Positions 25,369 to 34,500 of a stretch of 64,000 nt of DNA are shown here, piece by piece; position 1 is the stretch's first letter; each line of letters opens with the position of its first letter. The stretch covers positions 682,001 to 746,000 of the forward strand of contig CBDFKJ010000009.1 in assembly GCA_965248805.1 (NCBI GenBank). The letters are read 5' to 3'. Below the pieces are notes generated by a model, which saw only the letters and a program-made list of their open reading frames with translations, was not told the origin of the DNA and ran no database searches. Origin of the DNA: CBDFKJ01 sp965248805 (GTDB lineage Bacteria > Pseudomonadota > Alphaproteobacteria > UBA6615). Position numbers and translations under genes: made by a program.

Positions 25369-26550
25369 GTGCAGACGTACTGGATGGATCGGGCCCGGGT
25401 GAAGGCTTGGCTATTCGATGACGCCCTGCCTGTGTGGAGCACGCAGGGCGTCGACACCGAGCGCGGTGGTTTCGTCGAACAGCTAACGATGGACGGCCGG
25501 CCGATTGCCGATGCCGACCGGCGGTTGCGCGTGCAGGCGAGACAGACCTACGTGTTTTGCCACGCTGCGGTGATGGGTTGGCAGGGTCCGGCGCAAACAT
25601 TGGCGCGCGACGGCTTTACGAGAATGACGACCGATTATTGGCACGACGACGGCGGCTGGATCTCTAGCGCCTCCGGTGATGGGACACCGCGCGACATCAC
25701 GCGTGCGTCCTACGAACATGCCTTCGCGCTGTTGGCGTTGGCTTGGTACTACCGCGCGACCGGCGATCCGGATGCATTGATCTGGACCCGGCGTACGCTG
25801 AAGTTCCTCGATCAGCGCCTGGGCGATTCACGCCATGGCGGCTATCTGGAGGCGCTACCGGCGCGAGCGCCGCGCCGGCAGAATCCGCACATGCATTTGT
25901 TGGAAGCCATGATGGCGCTATTTGCTGCCACCCGCGACGAGGCTTACTTGCAGCGCGCCCGCGAGCTTGTGCGACTGTTTCGCCAGCATTTCTTCGATCG
26001 CTCAACCGGCGCGCTGTGCGAATACTTCGCCGCCGACTGGACGCCCGCCGGCGGCACCGACGGCCGCAGCGACGGCGGCACCGACGGCGAGCGGGTCGAG
26101 CCGGGCCATCAATTCGAGTGGATCTGGCTTCTCGATGAATTCGGCCGGCTTGCCGACGATCCAGTTGCCGACGACATCGAGCGGCTCTATCGCTCGGCGG
26201 AGGCGCACGGCGTCGACCCCGACGATGGATTGATTTTCGACGCGGTGTCGCGCGACGGCGCCGTGTTGCAGCCGACCAAACGCGCGTGGCCGCAGACCGA
26301 GGCGCTGCGTGCTCAGCTGGTGGTGCAGCGGCGCTGTGGGATCGACACCGCGCCGCGGTGGCGGACCATTCTCGACAGCCTGTTCACGCACTATCTCAGT
26401 GTCGGTCGCGGCCTGTGGCAAGACCAGCTCGGCAATGACGGCGGGGGCTTGGCGGCGGCGGTTCCCGCCAGCACGCTGTACCACTTGTTCGGCGCCTTCG
26501 CCGCGTTGCTGGACGCCGATCACTTGGCAACCGAACGCGAGAATCAGTGA
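25369..26550 (+). CDS. AGE family epimerase/isomerase
   Basis: The 393-residue product has the (alpha/alpha)6-barrel pattern of N-acylglucosamine 2-epimerases and mannose/mannose-6-phosphate isomerases: RQTYVFCHAAVMGW, ASYEHAFALLALAWYYRATG, NPHMHLLEAMMALFAATRDE, EPGHQFEWIWLLDEF and KRAWPQTEALRAQLV, supplying the conserved His and Glu residues. The exact sugar is not readable from sequence. Start at GTG 25369 or ATG 25381. The stop overlaps trpF by three bases. Confidence 0.85.
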   Translation: MQTYWMDRARVKAWLFDDALPVWSTQGVDTERGGFVEQLTMDGRPIADADRRLRVQARQTYVFCHAAVMGWQGPAQTLARDGFTRMTTDYWHDDGGWISSASGDGTPRDITRASYEHAFALLALAWYYRATGDPDALIWTRRTLKFLDQRLGDSRHGGYLEALPARAPRRQNPHMHLLEAMMALFAATRDEAYLQRARELVRLFRQHFFDRSTGALCEYFAADWTPAGGTDGRSDGGTDGERVEPGHQFEWIWLLDEFGRLADDPVADDIERLYRSAEAHGVDPDDGLIFDAVSRDGAVLQPTKRAWPQTEALRAQLVVQRRCGIDTAPRWRTILDSLFTHYLSVGRGLWQDQLGNDGGGLAAAVPASTLYHLFGAFAALLDADHLATERENQ

Positions 26551-27188
26551 CCGTCGACGCCAAGATCTGTGGCATTAGCGATGCGGCTGCGCTGACCGCG
26601 GCGGTGCAGGGCGGCGCGCGCCACGTCGGCTTCGTGTTCTATCCGCCGAGCCCGCGCGCGCTATCGGCCGAGGCGGCGGCGGCATTGGCTACAAAAGTGC
26701 CCGCAGGCATCACTCGGGTCGGGCTGTTCGTCGATGCTGACGATCATGCCATCGCCGCCGTCTTGAAGCACGCGCCGCTGGACATGGTGCAGTTGCATGG
26801 CGCCGAAACACCGTCGCGGGCGCGCGATGTGGGGATTCGGTTCGACAGGTTGGTCATGAAGGCAATCAAGGTTGCGCAAGCCCGGGATTTGGACGCGGCG
26901 CAAGGCTATCTGGGCGCTGTGGACTGGCTATTGTTCGACGCCAAGCCCTCAGACGCTGCGATGCTGCCCGGTGGAAATGCCCTGGCCTTCGACTGGACGC
27001 TTCTGGCGGATCGCGACTGGCCGGTGCCATGGATGCTCGCCGGTGGTATCGATGCATCGAACGTGGCAGCGTCGGTTGCCGCCTCTGGCGCGACGTGCGT
27101 CGATGTCTCCTCCGGTGTCGAGGAGTCCCCTGGACAAAAGAGCCCGCCGAAGATTCGGCAGTTTCTGGCAACCGTGGCGGGACTATGA
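26547..27188 (+). CDS. trpF: Phosphoribosylanthranilate isomerase
   Basis: This TIM-barrel enzyme of tryptophan synthesis has 213 residues, the normal length. It starts at GTG 26547 inside the previous stop codon. Motifs are KICGISDAAAL (catalytic Cys), HVGFVFYPPSPRALS, VQLHGAETPSRARD, LFDAKPSD (catalytic Asp) and AGGIDASNVAASV with the phosphate-binding VDVSSGVEESPGQKSPPKI. Confidence 0.95.
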   Translation: MTVDAKICGISDAAALTAAVQGGARHVGFVFYPPSPRALSAEAAAALATKVPAGITRVGLFVDADDHAIAAVLKHAPLDMVQLHGAETPSRARDVGIRFDRLVMKAIKVAQARDLDAAQGYLGAVDWLLFDAKPSDAAMLPGGNALAFDWTLLADRDWPVPWMLAGGIDASNVAASVAASGATCVDVSSGVEESPGQKSPPKIRQFLATVAGL

Positions 27189-27261
27189 CGATGGCCCTCA
27201 AAGACCTTGTCGTCCCTTCTGCGCCTCTGATCTACTGCGGCGCCATGACGCGTGGCACGAC

Positions 27262-28479
27262 ATGACCGCCGCACCAGTTAACACCTATCGCGGCGGACCC
27301 GACGAGCGCGGGCGTTTCGGCATGTACGGCGGACGCTTTGTCGCCGAGACGCTGATGCCGTTGATCCTGGATGTCGAGCGCGCATATAACGCGGCGAAGG
27401 CGGACCCGGAGTTTCGCGCCGAGCTGGAGTACTATTTCGCGCACTACGTCGGGCGACCGAGCCCGCTGTATTTTGCGCGCCGGCTGACCGAGCATCTCGG
27501 TGGCGCCAAGATATACTTCAAGCGCGACGAGCTGAACCACACCGGCGCACACAAGATCAACAACTGCATGGGGCAGATTCTGCTCGCCCGGCGCATGGGC
27601 AAGCCCCGCATTATCGCCGAAACTGGCGCCGGTCAGCACGGCGTCGCGACCGCGACCGTAGCGGCGTTGTTCGGACTGCAATGCGTCGTCTACATGGGTA
27701 CCACCGATGTCGAGCGGCAGAAGCCGAACGTGTTTCGCATGAAGCTGTTGGGCGCCGAAGTGCGCCCGGTGACCAGCGGCACTGCGACACTGAAAGACGC
27801 GATGAACGAGGCCCTGCGCGATTGGGTCGCGAATGTCGACGACACCTTCTACATCATCGGTACCGTCGCCGGCCCGCATCCGTATCCGGCCATGGTGCGT
27901 GACTTCCAGTCGGTCATCGGCAACGAGGCGCGCGAGCAGATGATGGAGGCCGAGGGCCGCTTGCCGGACTCGCTCGTCGCCTGCATCGGCGGCGGCTCGA
28001 ACGCGATGGGTTTATTCCATCCGTTCCTCGATCAGCCGGATCTGCGCATCATCGGCGTCGAGGCCGCGGGTCATGGCATCGAAACGGGCAAGCACGCCGC
28101 ATCGCTGGCCGGCGGCTCGCCCGGGGTGCTACACGGCAACCGCACCTACCTGCTGCAAACCGACGACGGTCAGATCATCGATGCCCATTCGATCTCCGCC
28201 GGGCTCGACTATCCCGGGATCGGGCCGGAGCATGCCTGGCTGCACGATGTCGAGCGTGTCGAGTATGTCTCGGTGACCGACGACGAGGCGCTTGAGGCTT
28301 TTCAGCTCTGCGCCAAGCTCGAAGGCATCATCCCGGCGTTGGAGCCGGCGCACGCCCTGGCACATGTGATGAAGATTGCGCCCGATCTGCCGGCCGACCA
28401 CATCCTGCTGATGAACATGTGTGGGCGCGGCGACAAGGACGTGTTCGCGGTCGCCGAGGCGTTGGGGATTGGTCTGTAG
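27262..28479 (+). CDS. trpB: Tryptophan synthase beta chain
   Basis: ATG 27262 gives 405 residues. The PLP lysine lies in LNHTGAHKINNCMGQ, the PLP phosphate loop is CIGGGSNAMGLFHPF, and the start GRFGMYGGRFVAETLMPLI is typical. It condenses indole with serine. A longer upstream extension in the same frame overlaps trpF and is not used. It is followed by trpA after a single base. Confidence 0.96.
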   Translation: MTAAPVNTYRGGPDERGRFGMYGGRFVAETLMPLILDVERAYNAAKADPEFRAELEYYFAHYVGRPSPLYFARRLTEHLGGAKIYFKRDELNHTGAHKINNCMGQILLARRMGKPRIIAETGAGQHGVATATVAALFGLQCVVYMGTTDVERQKPNVFRMKLLGAEVRPVTSGTATLKDAMNEALRDWVANVDDTFYIIGTVAGPHPYPAMVRDFQSVIGNEAREQMMEAEGRLPDSLVACIGGGSNAMGLFHPFLDQPDLRIIGVEAAGHGIETGKHAASLAGGSPGVLHGNRTYLLQTDDGQIIDAHSISAGLDYPGIGPEHAWLHDVERVEYVSVTDDEALEAFQLCAKLEGIIPALEPAHALAHVMKIAPDLPADHILLMNMCGRGDKDVFAVAEALGIGL

Positions 28480-28480
28480 C

Positions 28481-29314
28481 GTGATCGGCCTTGATCGTAT
28501 CGCGGCGCGCTTTGCCGAATTGCGTGGTACCGGCCGCGCCGGCTTGGTCACCTTCATCACGGCGGGCGATCCCGATGCCGCCACCAGCCAGCGCATTCTA
28601 GATGGTTTGCCCGCCGCCGGCGCCGACATCATCGAACTGGGCATGCCGTTTTCCGATCCGATGGCGGACGGCCCGGTGATCCAAGCGGCAAGCCTGCGCG
28701 CCCTCGACTCGGGCGCCAACATGAAGCGGACGTTGCAGCAGGTTCGGAATTTTCGCCGCGGCGATACGGCAACGCCTATCGTGCTGTTTGGCTACTACAA
28801 CCCAGTCTACATCTACGGCGTCCCGCGTTTCTTGAAGGATGCGATCGCGGCCGGCGTCGACGGCCTGATCGTGGTTGATCTGCCACCTGAAGAAGATGAC
28901 GAGTTGTGCCTGCCGGCGCTGGATGCGGGTCTGCATTTCGTCCGCTTGGCAACGCCGACAACTGATGACGCGCGCCTACCGGCCGTGCTCGCCCACGCCT
29001 CCGGCTTCATCTACTATGTATCGATCGCCGGTATCACCGGGACGAAATCGGCGGATAGCGATGTCGTCGCGGCGGCGGTCACGCGCTTGCGTCGGCACAC
29101 GGACTTGCCCGTCGCGGTGGGATTCGGCATCGACACACCGGAGAAGGCGGCGGTGGTGGCACAAGTGGCGGACGCGTGTGTGGTTGGCTCAGACTTGGTA
29201 CGCATCGTCGCGGATCACGCCGATGCGGAAAACACGGTCGCGGTGGTTGACGGCGTACTTGGCCGGGTAGCGGGTTTGGCCGAAGCGGTGCGCACGGCGC
29301 GGACCCACGCTTAG
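28481..29314 (+). CDS. trpA: Tryptophan synthase alpha chain
   Basis: GTG 28481 gives 277 residues. The catalytic Glu is in ADIIELGMPFSDPMADGPVI and the catalytic Asp in GLIVVDLPPEEDDEL; the phosphate-binding loops are YYVSIAGITGTKSA and VGFGIDTPEKAA. It cleaves indole-3-glycerol phosphate and passes indole to TrpB. It is directly next to trpB, consistent with the tight alpha-beta complex. Confidence 0.95.
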   Translation: MIGLDRIAARFAELRGTGRAGLVTFITAGDPDAATSQRILDGLPAAGADIIELGMPFSDPMADGPVIQAASLRALDSGANMKRTLQQVRNFRRGDTATPIVLFGYYNPVYIYGVPRFLKDAIAAGVDGLIVVDLPPEEDDELCLPALDAGLHFVRLATPTTDDARLPAVLAHASGFIYYVSIAGITGTKSADSDVVAAAVTRLRRHTDLPVAVGFGIDTPEKAAVVAQVADACVVGSDLVRIVADHADAENTVAVVDGVLGRVAGLAEAVRTARTHA

Positions 29315-29329
29315 CGAACAGGTAACGCG

Positions 29330-30283
29330 ATGAGTTGGCTGAATAACTTTGTGCGTCCCAAGATCCAGGCGTTGGTGGGCAAGAAGGATGTGCCCGACAA
29401 CCTCTGGCACAAATGTAAGAAGTGCAGCCAGATGCTGTTCCACCGCGAGCTTGAGCAGAATCTGTTTGTGTGCAGCCATTGCGGCTACCACATGCGTATC
29501 AGCGCCAAGCAGCGGCTTGAGATGCTGATGGACGACGGCGAATCGACACGCATCGAGCTGCCGGCCACGGCGGTCGATCCGCTGAAGTTCCGCGACCGAC
29601 AGAAGTATTCCGACCGCCTGAAGGACGCGCACGCCAAGACGGGTGAGGACGAGGCGATCGTCGTCGCTCACGGAAGCATCGGCGGCCACCGAGCCGTGCT
29701 GGCGGTGTTCGATTTCCGCTTCATGGGCGGGTCGATGGGCCAGTTTGTCGGCGAGGGCATCATCGCCGCCGCCAAGCTGGCAAAGCTGCAGGAGGCGCCG
29801 CTAATCGTGGTCACTTCGTCCGGCGGCGCGCGCATGCAGGAGGGCATCCTCAGTCTGGTGCAGATGCCGCGTACCGTGATCGCCGTCGATGACGTGCGGG
29901 CGGCAGGCCTGCCGTACATCGTGGTCCTGGCCGATCCGACGACCGGTGGCGTGACCGCGTCGTTCGCGATGATGGGCGACATCCAAATCGCCGAACCCGG
30001 CTCGATCATCGGTTTCACCGGCGCGCGCGTGATCGAGCAGACCATCCGCCAGAAGCTGCCGGAAGGATTCCAAACGGCGGAGTCGGCGCTGGACCACGGC
30101 CTGGTAGACATGGTCGTGCCGCGCCACGAGCTAAAGGAGACGCTGGCTCGGCTGCTCGGCCTATTGCTGCGTCGCACGCCGGCGGCGGAGGTCATTCCAT
30201 TGCCGACCGGCGAGGTAGCCGCGCCGGAAGCCGTTGAGGACGCGGCCGCGACCAATCCGGAGCCGGCGCACCACGTCGACTAG
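29330..30283 (+). CDS. accD: Acetyl-CoA carboxylase carboxyltransferase subunit beta
   Basis: The 317-residue protein has the N-terminal zinc ribbon (CKKCSQMLFHRELEQN ending in CSHCGYHM) and the carboxyltransferase crotonase-like core (GSIGGHRAVLAVFDFRFMGG, SSGGARMQEGILSLVQM, GFTGARVIEQTI). It forms malonyl-CoA together with AccA. The trp-accD-folC order is typical of alphaproteobacteria. Confidence 0.96.
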   Translation: MSWLNNFVRPKIQALVGKKDVPDNLWHKCKKCSQMLFHRELEQNLFVCSHCGYHMRISAKQRLEMLMDDGESTRIELPATAVDPLKFRDRQKYSDRLKDAHAKTGEDEAIVVAHGSIGGHRAVLAVFDFRFMGGSMGQFVGEGIIAAAKLAKLQEAPLIVVTSSGGARMQEGILSLVQMPRTVIAVDDVRAAGLPYIVVLADPTTGGVTASFAMMGDIQIAEPGSIIGFTGARVIEQTIRQKLPEGFQTAESALDHGLVDMVVPRHELKETLARLLGLLLRRTPAAEVIPLPTGEVAAPEAVEDAAATNPEPAHHVD

Positions 30284-30287
30284 GCCA

Positions 30288-31592
30288 TTGAGTGGCGGCA
30301 AGGCGTCGGTTGACGCCTTTTTGGCGCGATTACTGCGCCTGCATCCCAAACGGATCGATCTCAGTCTGGGCCGGATCGAGCGACTGCTGTCCGCGCTCGA
30401 CCATCCCGAGCGGCGCCTGCCGCCCGTCGTCCATGTTGCCGGCACCAACGGAAAGGGCTCGGTGATCGCGTTTCTGCGCGCCATGCTCGAGGCCGCGGGT
30501 TACCGTGTCCATGTCTACACGTCGCCCCATCTGCTGCGGTTCAATGAGCGCATCCGCATCGCCGGTACGCTGGTTGACGATGCCGAATTGTTGGATGTTC
30601 TGGGCCAAGCGGAGGCGGCCAACGCTGGCCAGCCGATCACCTTCTTCGAGATCACCACCGCCGCAGCGTTCCTCGCATTCGCTGGCACGCCGGCTGACAT
30701 CCTGCTTCTCGAAACCGGTCTGGGCGGGCGGCTCGACGCGACCAACGTGGTGGCGTCGCCGGCGCTCACGGTGATCACGCCGGTCGCGCACGATCACCAT
30801 GAGTTTCTCGGCCGCTTCCTCGGCGGCATTGCGGCGGAAAAGGCCGGCATTCTGAAAGCGGGTGTGGCGCTCGTTCTTGCGCGCCAGCCGCGCGCCGCCC
30901 GGGCCGCGATTATCGCGGCGGCGCGCGCGGTGGCGGCGCCGGTCCATCGCTATGGCGCGGTGTGGTCGGTGCGCATGACGCGGCCCGGGTTCCGCTATCG
31001 CAGTGGCGGCAAAGTGCTGGACTTGGCGCTACCGGTTCTGCCCGGACGGCACCAGATCGACAATGCTGCACAGGCGATCGCGTGCCTCGAGCGTCTGGAG
31101 GGAGTCGCGGTCGACGCCACATGCATCGAACGCGGTTTGGCTGCAGCTAAGTGGCCCGGACGCCTGCAACGATTGGCGCGTGGCGCACTGGTCGACCGTC
31201 TGCCGCCATCGTGGGAGTTGTGGCTGGACGGCGGCCACAACCCGGCTGCTGGTGCCGCGCTTGCGCTGCAGGCCGAGAGCTGGGCCGACCGGCCGCTGTT
31301 TCTGATCGTCGGCATGATGGGCAACAAGGACGCGAGCGGGTTCCTTGCGAGGCTAGCCGCGCCCGTGCGGCGACTGGCGGCGGTTCCGATACCGGGTGAG
31401 GGCGCGTCGATGCCGGCGGAGGAAATCGTCGAGGCGGCACGCGGTCTCGGTGTAGCAGCAGCGTCCGCCCCAGATGTTGCGAGTGCGATCGCCGACATCG
31501 CCGCGCGATCGTCATCCCCGGCTCGGGTGCTGATTTGTGGCTCGCTCTACCTCGCCGGCGGCGTGCTGGCCGCGAATGCACGCCAAGACTAG
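30288..31592 (+). CDS. folC: Folylpolyglutamate/dihydrofolate synthase
   Basis: This Mur-ligase-type enzyme adds glutamate to folates. The P-loop is HVAGTNGKGSVIAFLRAML; later motifs are LETGLGGRLDATNVV, VAHDHHEFLG and LDGGHNPAAGAALAL. The frame is open from 30234, but that would overlap accD; the TTG at 30288, five bases after the accD stop, is the better start and gives 434 residues, the family norm. Confidence 0.92.
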   Translation: MSGGKASVDAFLARLLRLHPKRIDLSLGRIERLLSALDHPERRLPPVVHVAGTNGKGSVIAFLRAMLEAAGYRVHVYTSPHLLRFNERIRIAGTLVDDAELLDVLGQAEAANAGQPITFFEITTAAAFLAFAGTPADILLLETGLGGRLDATNVVASPALTVITPVAHDHHEFLGRFLGGIAAEKAGILKAGVALVLARQPRAARAAIIAAARAVAAPVHRYGAVWSVRMTRPGFRYRSGGKVLDLALPVLPGRHQIDNAAQAIACLERLEGVAVDATCIERGLAAAKWPGRLQRLARGALVDRLPPSWELWLDGGHNPAAGAALALQAESWADRPLFLIVGMMGNKDASGFLARLAAPVRRLAAVPIPGEGASMPAEEIVEAARGLGVAAASAPDVASAIADIAARSSSPARVLICGSLYLAGGVLAANARQD

Positions 31593-31595
31593 CCG

Positions 31596-34500
31596 CTATT
31601 CGGCGGCACCGGCGGCCTCGGTTGGCGTGTCGGATAGTGGCTGACGCAGCCTTCCGATCATGTCCTTGGGCACCACTTGCCAGAACCGGCGCAGCGAACG
31701 TTCCCAGTCGCGCAGGATTTCGGTGGCGTAGACCGATCCCGTCTCGCTGACATGCTCGTGCAACAGCGATTTCAACACGCCTTCCCAATGGGCCGTGGCG
31801 ATGCGCTGCCACGTGATGGTTTCCGGGTTCAGCAGGTCTTCGAAGTTGCGGTCGGTATCGTAGACGAACGCCATGCCGCCGGTCATGCCGGCGCCGAAAT
31901 TGTCGCCAACGGCGCCGAGGACGACAGCGGCGCCGCCGGTCATGTACTCGCAACCGTTCGACCCGCAGCCCTCGACCACGGCGGCGGCGCCGGAGTTGCG
32001 CACGCAGAAGCGGTCGCCCGCCAGGCCGGCGGCGAACAGCTTGCCCGCCGTCGCGCCGTAGAGCACGACATTGCCGACGATCACATTTTGGTTGGTCTTC
32101 AGAGTCGACGAGGTCGGCGGTCGGATGGTGACCGTACCGCCGGACAGGCCCTTGCCCGCGTAGTCGTTGGCATCGCCGACCACCTCGAGCTTGACCCCCT
32201 GGACCGAAAACGCACCGAGCGATTGGCCGGCGGAGCCGCGCAGGCGGACCGTGACATGTCCCGGCCGCAGCCCGTCCATACCGTACTGTCGCGTGATCTT
32301 GGAACTGAGCCGGGCGCCCACCGCGCGGTGCGTGTTGCGGATGCCGTAGGCGAGCTGCATTTTCTCACCATCGCGAAACAGCGGCTCCGCGTCCTCGATC
32401 ATGCGTGCATCGAGAGTGTCGGGCACATCGTTGCGCGCGACCGTACAGTAAACCGGGTCGTCCCCGCCCTCGGCCCGCACCAGGATCGGGTTCAAGTCGA
32501 GATCGTCCAGGTATGGATTGCCCCGGCTGACCTGTGTGAGCAGATCGGTGCGGCCGATGATCTCCTTCAGTTCGCGGAAGCCCAGCCCGGCCAGGATCTC
32601 GCGCACCTCCTCGGCGACGAAGGTGAACAGGTTGACCACTTTCTCCGGGGTGCCGTCGAATTTGGCGCGCAGCCGTTCATCTTGAGTGCAGACTCCGACC
32701 GGGCAGGTGTTCGAGTGACATTGGCGCACCATGATACAGCCCATGGCGACAAGGCTCGCCGTGCCAATACCGAACTCCTCTGCACCCAGCATGGCGGCGA
32801 TCACGACGTCGCGACCGGTCTTCAGACCGCCATCGGTACGCAAGGTCACGCGGTGGCGCAGACGATTGAGCGTCAGTACCTGGTGCACTTCGGCGAGGCC
32901 CAACTCCCACGGCAGGCCGGCGTACTTGATCGACGATTGCGGGCTGGCGCCGGTACCGCCGCTGTGCCCGGAAATCAGGATCGTGTCGGCATGCGCCTTG
33001 GCGACGCCCGCGGCCACAGTGCCGACGCCGGTGCGCGCGACCAGCTTCACGCAGACGCGCGCCTCAGGATTAATCTGCTTCAGATCGTAAATGAGCTGCG
33101 CCAGATCCTCGATCGAGTAGATGTCGTGGTGCGGCGGCGGACTGATGAGCGTGACGCCCTCCGTCGAGTGACGCAGGCGCGCGATCATCTGCGAGACTTT
33201 AAAGCCGGGCAATTGGCCGCCTTCGCCGGGCTTGGCGCCCTGCGCCATCTTGATCTCGATCTCGCGGCAGTTGTTGAGGTACAGCGCCGTTACGCCGAAG
33301 CGGCCGGAGGCGACCTGCTTGATGGCGGAGCTGGCGTTGTCGCCGTTGGGCTTGGGCTTGTAGCGTGCTGGGTCTTCGCCGCCTTCGCCGGAATCCGACT
33401 TCGCGCCGATGCGGTTCATTGCGATGGACAGCGTCTCGTGCGCCTCGGGGCTCAGCGCGCCGAGCGAGATGCCCGGCGTCACCAGTCGCTTGCGCAGGCC
33501 CGTGATCGACTCCACCTCATCGAGCGAGATGGCGGGGCCGGTTGTATTGAAATCCAACAAGTCGCGCGCACTGATCGGCGGCTCCTTGGCGAGTTCCGCC
33601 AAGTAGCGCTGGTAGGTCGAGTAGCTGTCGCTCTCGACCGCGGACTGCAGGATGTGAATGGCGTTGCCGACAAAGCCATGCGCCTCGCCGCCGCGGCGAT
33701 AGCGGTAGATGCCGCCGATCGGCAGCGATACGACATCGTGGTCAAAGGCTTTGGCGTGCATCGCCAGCATCTTGCGCTGAATACCGAGCAGGCCGATGCC
33801 GGAGATGCGGCTCGACATGCCGAGGAAGTATTCGTCGACCAGCGTGCGCGACAGGCCGATGGCCTCGAAATGGCCGCCGCCCCGATAGGAGCTGATCACC
33901 GAGATGCCCATCTTGGACATGACCTTCAACAGCCCGTCGCCCGCGGCCTTCTTGTAGCGCTGCAGGCATTCGTTGAGAGTCTGCGCGCCAAACAGCCCGC
34001 GGCGATGGCGGTCGGCGATCGTCTCCTGTGCCAAATAGGCATTGACCGTAGTCGCACCGACGCCGATCAGCACCGCGAAGTAGTGGACATCCATGCACTC
34101 GCCGCTGCGCACGTTGAGCGAGGTGAAGGTGCGCAGGCTCTGGCGCACAAGATGTGTGTGAACGCCGCCGACCGCGAGGATCATCGGGATTGGTGCGCTG
34201 CCGGGCGTGATCGACCTGTCGGACAGGATGACGTGGGTGACGCCGCCTCGCACGGCGTCCTCGGCTTCCCGACGGATGCGCGCCAAGGCGTCGCTCAAGG
34301 CGCCGTCGCCGGAATTGGGATCGAAGGTGCAGTCGATCTCCGCCGCGCTGTCGCCCATGTAGCGGCGCATGGCGTCGAACTCGGCGTTGGTGAGAACCGG
34401 CGAGTCGAGCTGCAACAGATCGCATTGCGAAGCCGCCTCGTCGAGGATGTTGCCCAAATTGCCGAGCCGCGTCGTCAGAGTCATCACCGCGCGCTCGCGC